Assembly (NCBI GenBank): GCA_028455995.1
Contig: JABELC010000004.1
Span: 2,046,001-2,110,000 of the forward strand
Length of the DNA stretch: 64,000 nt
Origin: Scleromitrula shiraiana
Taxonomy: Eukaryota > Ascomycota > Leotiomycetes > Helotiales > Sclerotiniaceae
Direction of reading: 5' to 3'
This document shows positions 48,638-60,200 of this stretch, piece by piece. The notes under the pieces are model-generated. The model saw only the letters and a list, made by a program, of their open reading frames with translations, ran no database searches and was not told the origin of the DNA. Within the stretch, counting starts at the first letter, position 1. Every line of letters begins with the position of its first letter. The position numbers and the translations under genes are program-made.

Positions 48638-50220
48638 ATGGGGTTTTCAAATTCAGACATCGTCTCAAAAATCGAAGACATTCTCGCGGATGCAAAAACA
48701 TTGAAAGATGATGACCTATTGGGTCGAATGGGCTTGCTGAAGCAGGCGGAAAATCTATATCGTGATTTGGAGCCCCCCATTAATTCGGTATGCTTCGCAG
48801 GATGTTTTGTACAACGTAATCACATGGCTAATACTCTCCAGTTTTTCCAACAATGGATTTCTGTAAGACTTAGACGGTCTCTCTGGATCCCTCCCCAACC
48901 CCTATCCAATACGTTACGTGATGCTGACTAGTCGAGATAGCTGACCGTCTTTACCTGTCTTGATATCGTGATCAAGTTAGGGGTTTTTGAGGAAATGAAA
49001 GTCAAAGACGAGATAAATGCCCAAGAGCTGAGCAGTCTCGTAGGTGTGGACTCAGGAGTTATAGGTAATACTCTCGAATCTCACAACAAACAAACACTGC
49101 TAACCAGAATTTGGATACAGCGCGGGTGATGAGAGTTCTAGTCGCTTCCGGAATCGTTGCTTCCGCCGGTGAAGATGCCTATTCTCACACACCTAAATCT
49201 CTGATATACGTCGGAGGGAAACAGAGTGCCGTTAATTCCTTCAAACTACTGTAAGCAACAATTGATTGCTTTTCAGATATTGATACATGTCGCTAACTAC
49301 CTTTCTTCACAGCACACTCCTAAACAAGAGCTACCTCACAATTCCAGAATACCTGAAGACGAGACCAGCTTCAGATATCCTTGATATCCGAAAAACACCG
49401 TACGCATGCGCTTATGGCATGGAAGGCAGTACCTTCTACGATACTCTATCTGCCAACCCAGGGCATCTCGATATATTCAATAGATCGATGAGTGAGCCCG
49501 GTCCAGAATACGGAATCTTCCCCTTCTCTTCTCTAAAACATGAGGTTGAAGCCGAGCCGGACAGAGCCTTTGTGGTCGATATTGGTGGCGGGAAGGGCCA
49601 AGCTCTCCAATACATTAATAAGGAAACCGGTACAGCGTTTGGAACTTCTTCGAAACTGATTCTCCAAGAGAGACCGGATGTTCTTGACCAGATCGCTCCG
49701 GAGCAGAAAGTATGGATGGAACTGATGCCCTATGATTTCCTTACGGAGCAGCCGGTGAGAGGTATGCAAGCAGCTTATCCGTGCTTTTGGTGACCTGTGC
49801 CATGTTGTTAACAAAGTTCAGGTGCACACATCTACTATCTGTGTCAGATATTGCATAATTATCCCGATAATGTATGCCGGGAAATTTTGAAGCACATTTC
49901 AAAAGCAATGAGCCCAAAATCACGTCTTCTCATCGTCGACGCCGTCCTTCCTGCCCAGACAGAAGTCGGCGGTGACATGGCCGGCTACTTGATCGACGTA
50001 AGTGAATCTTGACTCCAAATGCCACATTCTGCAATTTTTGGCCACATTTCTAACAGGAAACTTTACCATTTAGTTTGTGGGGCTTGCAATGGGTGGTAAA
50101 GAGAGGACTGAGAAGGAAGTCTCGGCTTTGCTAGCTGCAGAGGGTTTGGAATTGGCCAAGGTGTGGCATGGTAAAACGAGTTGGCAGGCAGTAGTTGAAG
50201 CGAGATTGAAAAGTGCTTGA
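48638..50220 (+). CDS. plant-type (COMT-like, family 2) O-methyltransferase
   Basis: A SAM-dependent O-methyltransferase that probably caps a phenol of the polyketide. Seven exons by my reading. Exon 1: 48638-48787, MGFSNSDIVSKIEDILADAK. A 21-nt exon: 48842-48862. Then LTVFTCLDIVIKLGVFEEMK; ARVMRVLVASGIVASAGEDA; and the large exon beginning near 49,313. SAM motif I is FVVDIGGGKGQALQYI, with the expected acidic residue beyond. After the next intron the catalytic His is in YYLCQILHNYPD, then LLIVDAVLPAQTE. The C-terminus is KTSWQAVVEARLKSA (TGA 50,220). The N-terminal half is the dimerisation winged helix. The 7-nt-codon micro-exon (FFQQWIS) is easily missed. All joins keep frame. About 400 residues. 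Confidence 0.9.
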
Positions 50221-52373
50221 CAAGTTCCAGTATACTTCGGCAAAGCTGCCTTACTGGATGGAATCAATAGCAATCAAGTCCCTGTCATCCGGAAGACGAA
50301 TTCTTTGTTAAACCATTTCTATAGTTCAGCGATTTGAGCGATAAAAGATTAAAATGTTATTTTACTTGATGTAGGAAGGAACATGTCTATTATCTACTAC
50401 TAGTATGTCGGACTTTTCTCAATGCCAAGAATTCAATTATTGCGTGATTTTGGTGACTCAGCAATGAGACGGAAACCCCGCATCATTTGTAGTTCTTCAT
50501 CACCATTACATCAAGCCTACCTACGTCCTGCGACTTATTAAATCGTAAAATGGTGGCTACTTTTTGGAAATGCATTTAGTGTTACTAAGGTAATGTACAT
50601 ATGAAGAGCAAACAACGAGAAGAGCCAGCTTTGCTTCGTCCAATGAATTTTATTACGCATACTAGTATACCGCTTCCTGTCTTTCAACTTCCAATATTCC
50701 GACTTGGAGCTTAAACTTGTTGTCTCTGGCTTTCAATTGCGATACTTCAAGTTAAAAAATCTCTAAAACATCTCTATGGGAACAACTTGAAGCAATATAT
50801 TATTTATATAGTACTAGTAGATAGAATTAATTTATTAATACTAGTAATTTAAAAATGAATATTTTTAATATATGGTAAAAATAATAAAGTTACTAACTTA
50901 ATATATACTAGTATAAAATATAATATTTATCTTTCAATTAATCAACAAAAAAAATTTATGCTTTTAATAAACAAGGGCAGTACTTGTCAGTTAATGACTA
51001 ACAAGGATAACCCTGGCGTATGTCAAAATTTTTTCATGTTAATGGCCACGGGTTGGTTAGACCTTACGGCCGTAATCGGCCGATTGCGGTTGATTGCGAT
51101 TGCGATTGATTAACTGTCAATTAGCAAGGGTATGCCGCCGATTAACTGTTGATTGACCGTCAATTGGCAAGGGTATACCGGTAATTGACCGTTAACTGAC
51201 AAGGTCATGCCGATAATTTATCGATAATTTGCCGTCAATTAACGAATAGAACTTACCCTATATAGTACTATATTATTACTAATCATCAACTTCATCAATT
51301 CCATCAATACCCTCAATACTCATCAACGCGTCACGATCGTTGACGTCACGGTATACGCGTAAACTTTAACTAGTAAATCAATTGATTCTGTTGATACTAC
51401 TAGTAGTAGTAAATAATAATTTTTTTAAAAGAATTACTAGTATATAATCGAATTATCATTTATATAATCTCTATATTAAATATTATATTGATTAATAATC
51501 TAAGTATCATTAATACTAGTAATATAAATAATAACAAGTTATTACTACTACTAGTAGTACTATGATATAGTATATAATTCAAATTACTTGTTTTCGACGT
51601 CACTACCAGTGGTAGTTAGTAACTAAAAAATCTTTTATTCAAGTTCAAGTTAACTTCAAGTTGAATGTATATAACTATTCGTATGACTCCGGGGGTGTGG
51701 AACAGTACAATATAGGGTCATTCTTTGTATTGTATAAATATGTTCAAGGAGATCAAGAAGGGTGTTGTACGCCGTCGAGAGTATATATCTCCTCAACGGG
51801 CACGTGACGTAAGGTCACGTATTGACTGTACAAACAATAACTTATATTAAAACTTGAAGTAGTATATAATATCAAAAGTATTTACTAGTAAATATATAAT
51901 TCAAGTTTTACTATAAAATTAATTATATTACTACTAGTAGTAACAGATCATAAGTTATTATTAATATAAAAATCACTAATATGTATTACTATCATGATGA
52001 ATATCTTGATTAATTACTAGTAGTATCTACGAGTCAACTTGTAACTTGAAAGATAATTCTAGAAACTTGAAGTTAATAATCACAATAAAACGTTTTCGTC
52101 TCGGATCATCGGATGACTCGGACTTCGAAGTTCAACTTATTTTTAAAAATTTACTACAAAAAATAAAACAAATCTAGTATACAAAATATATAACTTTTAT
52201 TTTAAACCATCAAATTATTAAAATTACTATAGAGAATATTACCAAATGTCTTGTTCTTAGTATCTCTTCGCTAGAATATAAACCATCTCAGGCTGCGTCC
52301 ACACAGAAATTGAAGTCCTTTCCCAAAACCCACCTGTCACTATTACACTACTGAAAGATTAAGAAACGGGTGT
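50221..52373. repeat. intergenic, AT-rich and repeat-containing region
   Basis: Normal composition up to about 50,650, then AT-rich with ACTAGTAGT tracts, and no gene. An imperfect tandem array of about 32-40-bp units (GATTAACTGTCAATTAGCAA, then GGGTATGCCG, and variants) lies at 51,107-51,245. Two GC-normal patches (50,990-51,250 and 51,680-51,830) contain no ORF. An acidic/Ser-type motif like those in blocks A and C appears at 52,097-52,130. Confidence 0.55.
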
Positions 52374-54109
52374 CTAAATCGCCTTCATCTCCACATCATT
52401 TACTTGGCTCTCTTCAATCATACCCTCGTCTGTTGTTTTTCCATTCGACGTCTGCCCCCTTCTCCACTCCATACCTGCCACGCCGATAGCACACAAGCAA
52501 GCAAGAACCAAGGCTATCTTGAACACCTCTATGATAGCACGGTTATATGCGATGAGCACCAGGGGGTAATCTTCAGGCTTCACTACCTGTTTGATGCCCG
52601 TCGCACCCGCGCTCGTTATGATCGTTGGATTCAGATCAGGAAGCACTTTGACCAGATTCTTTACGAGGCTGGTGACAAACACGTTGTTTGCTGCGGAAAT
52701 GAAGATCGTCCCCCCAAAGTTCTGTACAAAGACCATAAGGGCTGTGCCGATAGGTATATCGGCTGGTTTGAGAACGGTTTGCGCAGCAGTAATACCTTGC
52801 TGGTATCCAAGACCGCCTCCAATACCGTAGATGATTTGATAGCCGATCCATTTTCCTGAGCTCGAATCGACCGTCAGGGTGGTAAGGAGGCCGGCGGCAA
52901 CCGAAGTCAGGATAACAGAAATCCACATCAAAGGGACATAATAGCCTGTCATGGAGACGAAGATACCACCTAGGACAACGGAAATGGTCTGGGCGAGAAG
53001 GATTGGCAGCGTATCAATGCCTGACTGGAGAGCTGAGGTGCCACGGACTCCTTGAAACCAGATAGGAAGGAAGTAGACGCAAATGAAGAAATGAGAGCCC
53101 ACGGCAAACATATAGAACATGCCAAAAACTAAAGAACGCTGCGTTAAGACCCTGACAGGGATAGTAGCATTCTCACCTCCCGTTACTTGAAGGGCGACAA
53201 AGGCAATGAGAAGTAGACCGAATAAAGTATATAGAGCAATTATTCGGCCGTTTGAAAATTCGAAGACTGTACCTCCAAGCTGAAGAGCAACGAGGAGGCA
53301 GACTATGGAAGCAAGGAAGCAGATGGCACCGAATGGATCGAATTTGGCAATGCGTGTCCAAAGACTAGTATGCGTGTTGGCGACAGACACAGATTGCTTT
53401 GGATTAACCCAAAAGAAAAATAGGGCAACCATGGAGACGCCACCAATTGGAAGGTTAATATAGAAGCACCAACGCCAGCTAACATGAGAAGTGAAAGCAC
53501 CGCCAATCAAAGGTCCTGCGATAGAAGCGATTCCATACATTCCAACAATCATGCCCGAATATCCAGCACGTTTCTCTGGTTGTACAGCGTGGACTATTGC
53601 AATGAGAGCTGCATGCATTCTTCATTAGTTGACAGGTTCTTGGTGATCTCACAGGGATATTAATAATCAGACTTACCACCCGAAAAGGTTCCTGCCGCGC
53701 CAAGACCAGCAAGAGCACGACCGAAGATGAATACTGAACTGTTGGGCGCGACGGCACATATTAAGGAGCCGATCTCGAACAAGCCAACAGCACCGATGTA
53801 GATTGGCTTGAGGGGGTACAGTGAGTAAAACTTTCCGTACAACAACTGGAACGCGCAGTTTGTAAGAAAGTAGGCTGAGATATACCAGCCGACATCCTCC
53901 AGAGCGTGAAACTGCTGCGAGATGACTGGGAGAGCAGTAGCAATGATGGTAGTATCTAAAGCAACGAGAAAGTTGCATAGGCAGAGAGCCATGAGAAGCA
54001 CGGCGAGCTTGTAGCCGGTCAGGTATTGCTCTTTCTCGTTGACAATTTCGGAGGGTAAAAGTTCAGGCTGAGAGTCCTCTCTCTCATTGCGGGCTGTCGC
54101 TGATTCCAT
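52374..54109 (-). CDS. MFS multidrug/metabolite exporter, 14-TM DHA2 family
   Basis: A plasma-membrane proton antiporter that probably exports the cluster product and gives self-resistance. Two exons, 54109-53677 and 53608-52374, join in frame to 555 residues. The N-terminal tail is acidic. TM1 is KLAVLLMALCLCNFLVALDT; the motif D1-like LDTTIIATALPVISQQF is typical of DHA2 drug efflux pumps (as in ToxA/TRI12-like). The motif A-like stretch follows in GKFYSLYPLKPIY, and motif C is GMYGIASIAGPLIGGAFTSH, with WRWCFYINLPIGG. A large number of hydrophobic segments follows to residue about 520, and the tail is short and polar (TSNGKTTDEGMIEE). It diverges from the P450 gene. Confidence 0.93.
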
Positions 54110-54577
54110 ATTGGGTCGCTGGGGCTGGTAGTGCCGTACAGCAGAAGTAGATTTGGCTTTTTGATCTTTTGAAAACTAATTGATTGATGATGAGAGTTTA
54201 GTTCCCAAGGGCGCATCGAAAATGAGTTGAATCAATTTGACTTTGAAGTACTAGACTATCTCCGCCGCCGTCGGCGGTAATTCCTGTTACTTCGCATGTC
54301 TACTTGTTTCAGTTAGTCGCTGTGTAACCCAAGCAAATATATCCTCACTAAAGATGCATAAATTAGTGTAAGCACTAGATGTATCCACATGGATTCCAAC
54401 AGTTCTGTAAGTAAGCACTAGATTACTTACTGGGGCGTGCACGAGAGATTGTTTGCGCAAGCGCAGTCCGCAAGCCCTATCCGCATATATCGATAGATAT
54501 AAAGAACGTATTGATACTACCCGTTGATGCCTAGCTAATTTCGCGAAAATATTGACCTGACTGATTTGCTTGTTGAT
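54110..54577. promoter_or_regulatory. divergent promoter of MFS and P450 with two GTAAGCACTAGA motifs
   Basis: GTGTAAGCACTAGAT at 54,366-54,380 and AGTAAGCACTAGA at 54,410-54,422, about 43 bp apart and in the same orientation. Two GC-rich inverted blocks (CCGCCGCCGTCGGCGG, 54,262-54,277) are also present. The motif is shared with the GST/HR-PKS and OMT promoters. Confidence 0.65.
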
Positions 54578-56376
54578 ATGGCGCTATTTCGTGCTGGTGA
54601 AAATGATTGGCATTGGGACCGATTCGCAACGCGCTCCACATTGTTGCCGGTTATTATTCTTGTAAGATAATGCCTACAGCCCCTCCACAACCACTTTAGC
54701 ATCGTTAACTCGTATATGTATACCAGATTTTCTTCACATGGTTCTTCATATTAAAACCCATTTATTACCTTTTTTTCCACCCACTGCGCAAGTTCCCAGG
54801 TCCAAAAGTTTGGGCTGTCACTCGCTGGGGTGTTTCGCGAGCCATTATTACAGGCAAGTCTCACGATATTATTCTTGATTTGCACAAAAAGTACGGTCCT
54901 ATCGTACGAATTGCCCCCGATGAGCTCGCCGTCCAGTCTATCTCTGCTTGGACAGACATTGGTGGCCACCGTAAACTCGGCCAGGCCGAAATGACAAAAG
55001 AGCCCGTTTTCAATGAAGCCTTCAAAGACAATTTACTAGGTGTAGGAAAACGGGAAGATCATGGACGGATGCGTAGGATCTTGTCTCGCGGATTTTCTGC
55101 TGCGATCTTGCAGAAACAAGAGCCATTCCTGAACCGTTACATCAATCAGCTCATTTCTGAGCTCTACAAACGGTGCGATGATGGCAAGACGCCCATCAAT
55201 ATCGAAGCTTGGTACAGCTTCATAGCATTTGATATTATTGGTAGATCACCGTTTCCTTTATCCGTCATGTTTGATATTTGTTTGTCACCTAACTTTGAAA
55301 TGCAAATGATCAGGTGACTTGACCTTCGGGGAGTCTTTTGGTTCTCTCGACAGCGGAGGTTATCATCCCTGGGTCGCTTTGATATTCGACACCACGAGAT
55401 TTGTCATCCTAGCAAACTGCTTGAAGAGAATCAATCGAATGTTCCTTCCAGTTTTGCTTTTCATTAGTAAGTCTTGTATTCTCTCATAATTACCATCTTT
55501 CTCGTTTTCACTATGCTGATAATTCATCAATTAGCTCCCAAGGGACTTAATAAGAGGTTGCGTGAAAATCAACAATTAACTGACGCCAAAATTGCTAAAC
55601 GTCGTGCTCTTGGCGCTACCCGGCCCGATTATATGACAGCCATGATCGGCGACGACGAAAAGGGAGAGTCGCTTTCGGAGGTTGAGATTACCTCGAACTG
55701 TACTGCGCTTATCCTTGGTGGTGCCGAAACCATTTCCAGCGCTCTCAGTGGCACGACCTACTATCTGGCATCAAATCCTGTCACGTTGGCCAAGGTAGTT
55801 GACGAAGTTCGTTCAGCTTTTTCTCGGGAAGAAGACATTACGTTGCCAGCGACTGGACAACTCAAATACCTTAATGCTGTCATCGCCGAATCATTACGCA
55901 TGTTTCCTCCTTTTGCTGGAGCTTCGCCGCGTGTAGTTCCCAAAGGCGGTGCTGTAATCGCTGGGAATCACATCCCTGCAAATGTATGTCATTTGTCCCC
56001 GTCCTTTCCCTCTATCTTCTGTAACCAGCTAACCTCATAATCCATATAGACCGTTGTTGGTATCTGGCACTGGAGCATGACAAGATGTCCAGACTTCTTC
56101 TCGCTTGCTAATGAATTCCACCCGGAGCGCTGGCTCGACGATCCTCGTTTCAAGGACGACCAGAAGCACGCTTCTCAGCCATTCGCGGTCGGTCCACGGA
56201 ACTGTATCGGGATGAACTTGGCTTATGCTGAGCTGCGTCTCGTATTATCGCGAATTCTGTGGAACTTCGACTTGACGCTTGATAAGAGTTGTTCTAACTG
56301 GGTGGATGATCTGGTTGAATATTTTGGTTGGGAGAAAATTCCACTCTTAGTGCAGTTAACCCCTAGGCAGAAGTAG
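54578..56376 (+). CDS. cytochrome P450 monooxygenase
   Basis: A microsomal heme oxygenase, presumably a tailoring enzyme of the polyketide. Five exons (54578-54661, 54727-55240, 55314-55466, 55535-55983, 56050-56376) with matched phases encode about 508 residues. The N-terminal membrane anchor (LLPVIILIFFTWFFILKPIY) is split by intron 1; the Pro-rich hinge is RKFPGPK. I-helix LILGGAETISS has Gly and Thr/Ser at the usual positions (variant of AGxET). The ExxR motif is ESLRMFPP, with the PERW motif in FHPERW. The heme loop is FAVGPRNCIGMNLAYAE with the Cys ligand. It diverges from the MFS gene and lies between it and the NR-PKS. Substrate unknown. Confidence 0.94.
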
Positions 56377-57256
56377 AAAATGAATATCAAAAGGGATAAG
56401 TGCGGTTAAACTCTGTATGCAAATTTTCAACACTTGTAAGCCGAATGATGCGTGTTGTTTAATTATTGCTAGTATTCTAGCCCCCCTTAGTTGATAGTCT
56501 TCAATGTAATATGATTAGGCCTTGATGTGTTGTACCCCCATTGGAGGACGAAAATTTAACGAACGTACGCGCTGCCATCTACGCACCTCCAGCTCTTTTA
56601 TTAGACTTCGCGGAGCTAAGATTGAATCGTATTGAGCGCAGGTACTGCCCGTGATGGCATTCGCAGATCAGCCCAGAACAGAATACTACTAACGAAGTAG
56701 AGATTAAACGCATGAGACAATCGACTAGCGGCAACAGAGTTGGAAACGGAATGCCCTTTACAAATCTAGCCCAAGAAGCAGAGCCTGAGAATGAAGTTAA
56801 TGTTATTAGCGATCGATGAGCCACCTCTGGGGGCTAGTGTGCGGACCTTTTCAACCCCAACTAACACATAAGATTATGCAGATGAGGAGTTTACAAATGA
56901 TTAAGAGAACAACTTACAAGGACTATCGATGGTGACGTTGTCCTGTTGAGGCCGGCAGAGAGTGATGGAGGGAAAGAGCGGACTCTCGGCAGCAGGATCA
57001 GCGTCATATGGGGGAAATTACAATTGATTTGTTTTATCTTATTTGTCTAGATAGACCTAGAAAAGGGCATATTTCCAAGCAAAATTTCCTAGGTTACAAG
57101 ATCAGACAATCTTTGGTAATTCAGATGTATTTGCGCGCTTGTGTGAATTGATAGAGTCGAGAATATCAGCTAGGCAAGCTCTGGCATATTAACTATACAA
57201 GAAAATATAAGAAATGCTAAATTCAAGTGGCTAGTCTATGAAATCTAGCGACCTAC
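56377..57256. other. intergenic region between P450 and NR-PKS 3' ends
   Basis: Convergent 3' ends, 880 bp, no gene. A stretch at 57,044-57,090 (GTCTAGATAGACCTAGAAAA, then GGGCATATTTCCAAG) resembles 48,093-48,135 near the 5' side of the LINE remnant, so a small repeat remnant may be here. Confidence 0.4.
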
Positions 57257-60200
57257 TCAAAGGCCATTCAGATAGCTGAAAGCCTCTTCCATTGACCCAT
57301 GGAGCAGATGCACATGCTGTGGCATCGGCATTTCAAGATGATCTGCATCAATAGATAGACACAGCGCCTCCCCAACATATCTGTCCCACCCATTAGGACC
57401 CAGATCTGCATCAGTCTTGTGTGGTAAACCCCAAGCAATCGCGCCCATTTTTCCATCTTCCATAAATCCAGCAAATGGTTTAGTTGGAATGCCCGAGTTA
57501 GCTAGCAAGGTCATGAGTTCGACATCACTGGAGCATCTGTCAATTAGGCCCTTCTTGGCCCAGATGATGGCGGTGCGTTTAGGTCGCTCCTGGACTGTCA
57601 TGGGTGGCGGGTGATATGCGGCTACATTGGCGAAAAGTGCGCGCAGATGTTGCTGAGTGATATCCAGTGTATCCCAGCCACTACTTTGGGAGGCTATACT
57701 CTCGTATATTTTCCAGCCGACTTCGGCTTTATCATCGGAGCCATGAGGACGGGGACAACACATGTCTAAAAGCAAAAGACTATCCACGTTGCGTCCAGCT
57801 GCCGCTAATTGGCGGCATACCTCATATCCGACCATAGCTCCACCAGAAAATCCACCAATCGAGAAGGATCCTTCTGGTTGGAACTTTATCAAAGCCTCCA
57901 CAATGAGCTCTGCAGCGCCTGGGATGCCCACTTCAGTAGTAAATCTGCTTGGGCAACGGAGATATGGAGAATCGATACCGTAGACAGGCATCTTCGAGCT
58001 GAATTGAGGCAGATGTATGTAAGTGGCTATGCTACCAGTTCCATCTGCAATGAGGTAAAAGGGATGCTTTCCACTCGATGGACGACCCTGTAATAAGATG
58101 ATCCTAGTACTCGGAGCAGGTGAATCCTCCTTGTTCGGCAATGAAACTATCACATTATCTTTTGGGATTTCCAGATCATTTGTATGATTTGTCGTTGTCT
58201 TATTTAGTATAACACTTTTTGAAATTTCCGAAGCGGTCGTGGACTCTAGAGTGTCCTCGATTATAGAGAAATCAGAGGCAGGCTCGGAGGGTGACGCTGA
58301 AATTTGAGGGCTTGTAAACGCGTTACGCAGATCGCCTATTGTGGGATAGTCCATCATAAAAGAGGGGAGCATATCCGAATCCGTGCTGCTGTTTACTCTG
58401 GCCGCAATTTCGATGCCCATGATTGAGTCAACACCTTTTTAAAACCTCGAAGTCAGCATATTTAGTCCAAGATATCGATAGTTGAATATAAAAGACCCAC
58501 CTAATTCAGCCAGTTCTGTATCATCAGTGAATTCAGAAGCTTTGGTCCCCGTGGCCTTCGCGATACTCTCAAGAATGATATCAAAAAGTTCAGTGGTCGA
58601 AGCAGCTGAATCCTTAAAAGCAATCTTTTCTGTTTCCCTCAACACCGTAGTCGCAGTCACCTTCTGAACGTGCTCCCGCGCTTCGGAAACTTTTTCCTGG
58701 TTAGGTATGGACGTTTTGGCAACCTCTGCATGGGCCTGCGGCTTGATAGTTGCTTTACCCAGGATACGATCTAATGTTTCGTTGCTAACTTCATGGAAAC
58801 GGAGGGCAGAACATTGCATAACAAGCTTTTCTGAGTCGAAGATGTACACATCGCAGGTTTTCGTGTCCTTCTCTCTCCGTGAAATGCGAACATATATGAA
58901 GTATGGCTTTCCTGGTCTAAGATCATCAGTTTGCACAAAATTTTCAAAGCTATCCATCATTAAAGTTGTGTTTGCAGGAAAACGATCAGGGTTTCCGTTG
59001 ACCAGAAAACCTGCTAGATGCACTAGGGTTTCGCCCCAGTAAGGTGATGCCACAAATCGGGTTCCTTCGGGGTCGTTTTGGAGAACTACCTCGGCCGCGG
59101 CCTCCTCGAAATCGCTGGATATAAATGCTTCTTTAATACACTTAAAGTCTTTACTATACTCGACTGTGTTTGAGAAGAGTGTGTAGAGAATTCCTGGTAG
59201 CATCCTATGTCCATATCCATCTTTGACAGATTTAATCAGCTCGTCCAGTCTGGCCTTGACGAAATAAGAGATGGGCTGCCAGTCAGTCTGGACTTTATTT
59301 GCATCGACAATAACCACTACACAATTGCCAAGGTCGTGAGATCCATGCTTTGAAGAAGCCTTCCACGAAATTCGAATCCTATCGCTGGACGAGTTACTGA
59401 TGACGGCTGTCGTGAGCAGCTCTCCTTCAGAACCAACAAGACCTCTTGTCAATGGTCGCTTGAGAGATACATCTCTAATCACCAATGTTGAATTTGCCGC
59501 ATTTTGTCTTCCACTGTACTGGAGTGCATATTTAGCAGCAGCTAGGCCTGCATCGCAGAAGACACTTCCCGGTACAATGGATACTCCTCTGATACGATGG
59601 CCATCAATGAGAGCGCTAAAACCCGGACTAGCCATCGAAGCTCCCAGAGTTACTGTAAGTTCGGGCGACAATGATTCTTGAACAATGTATTGTGCGCAAG
59701 TTGATACTTGGGTTGTGGGTGCATAAGCTGGAGCAAGGGCCTTCTCTTTCTGGTTCGATTCTGTATAAGTAATCCAATAGTCTTTCAAATCCCATGCATA
59801 TGATGGCATTGTCAATAACTTTAACCCGCCGGCGAACGGCGCATGCAACGCATGCCAGTCGATAGCAATACCATTCTTGTAAGCACCAGCAAGACATTTA
59901 GAGATAGACGCCCAGGGATTAGTGCTAGTTTCAAGACTCGACATTATCTTGATTGGAGACGGTGAGAGAGTCGCCCGAACGAAGGAGCTACAGACTGAGC
60001 TAGGTCCGATCTCAAGCCATACCGGATCGGTAAGCTTCTCTTTCACGGCACTAAGTGCGCCCACAAAATCTACCGGTTGCCGAGTCTGTCGGCCTAGGTA
60101 AATCCTGTTGAAGACACCTTCTGTGTCTACGATGGAAGCGGTCAGGGTAGATGCGACAGGGATCTTCGGCGCAGAGTATGTAACACCTCCTGCCAGAGAG

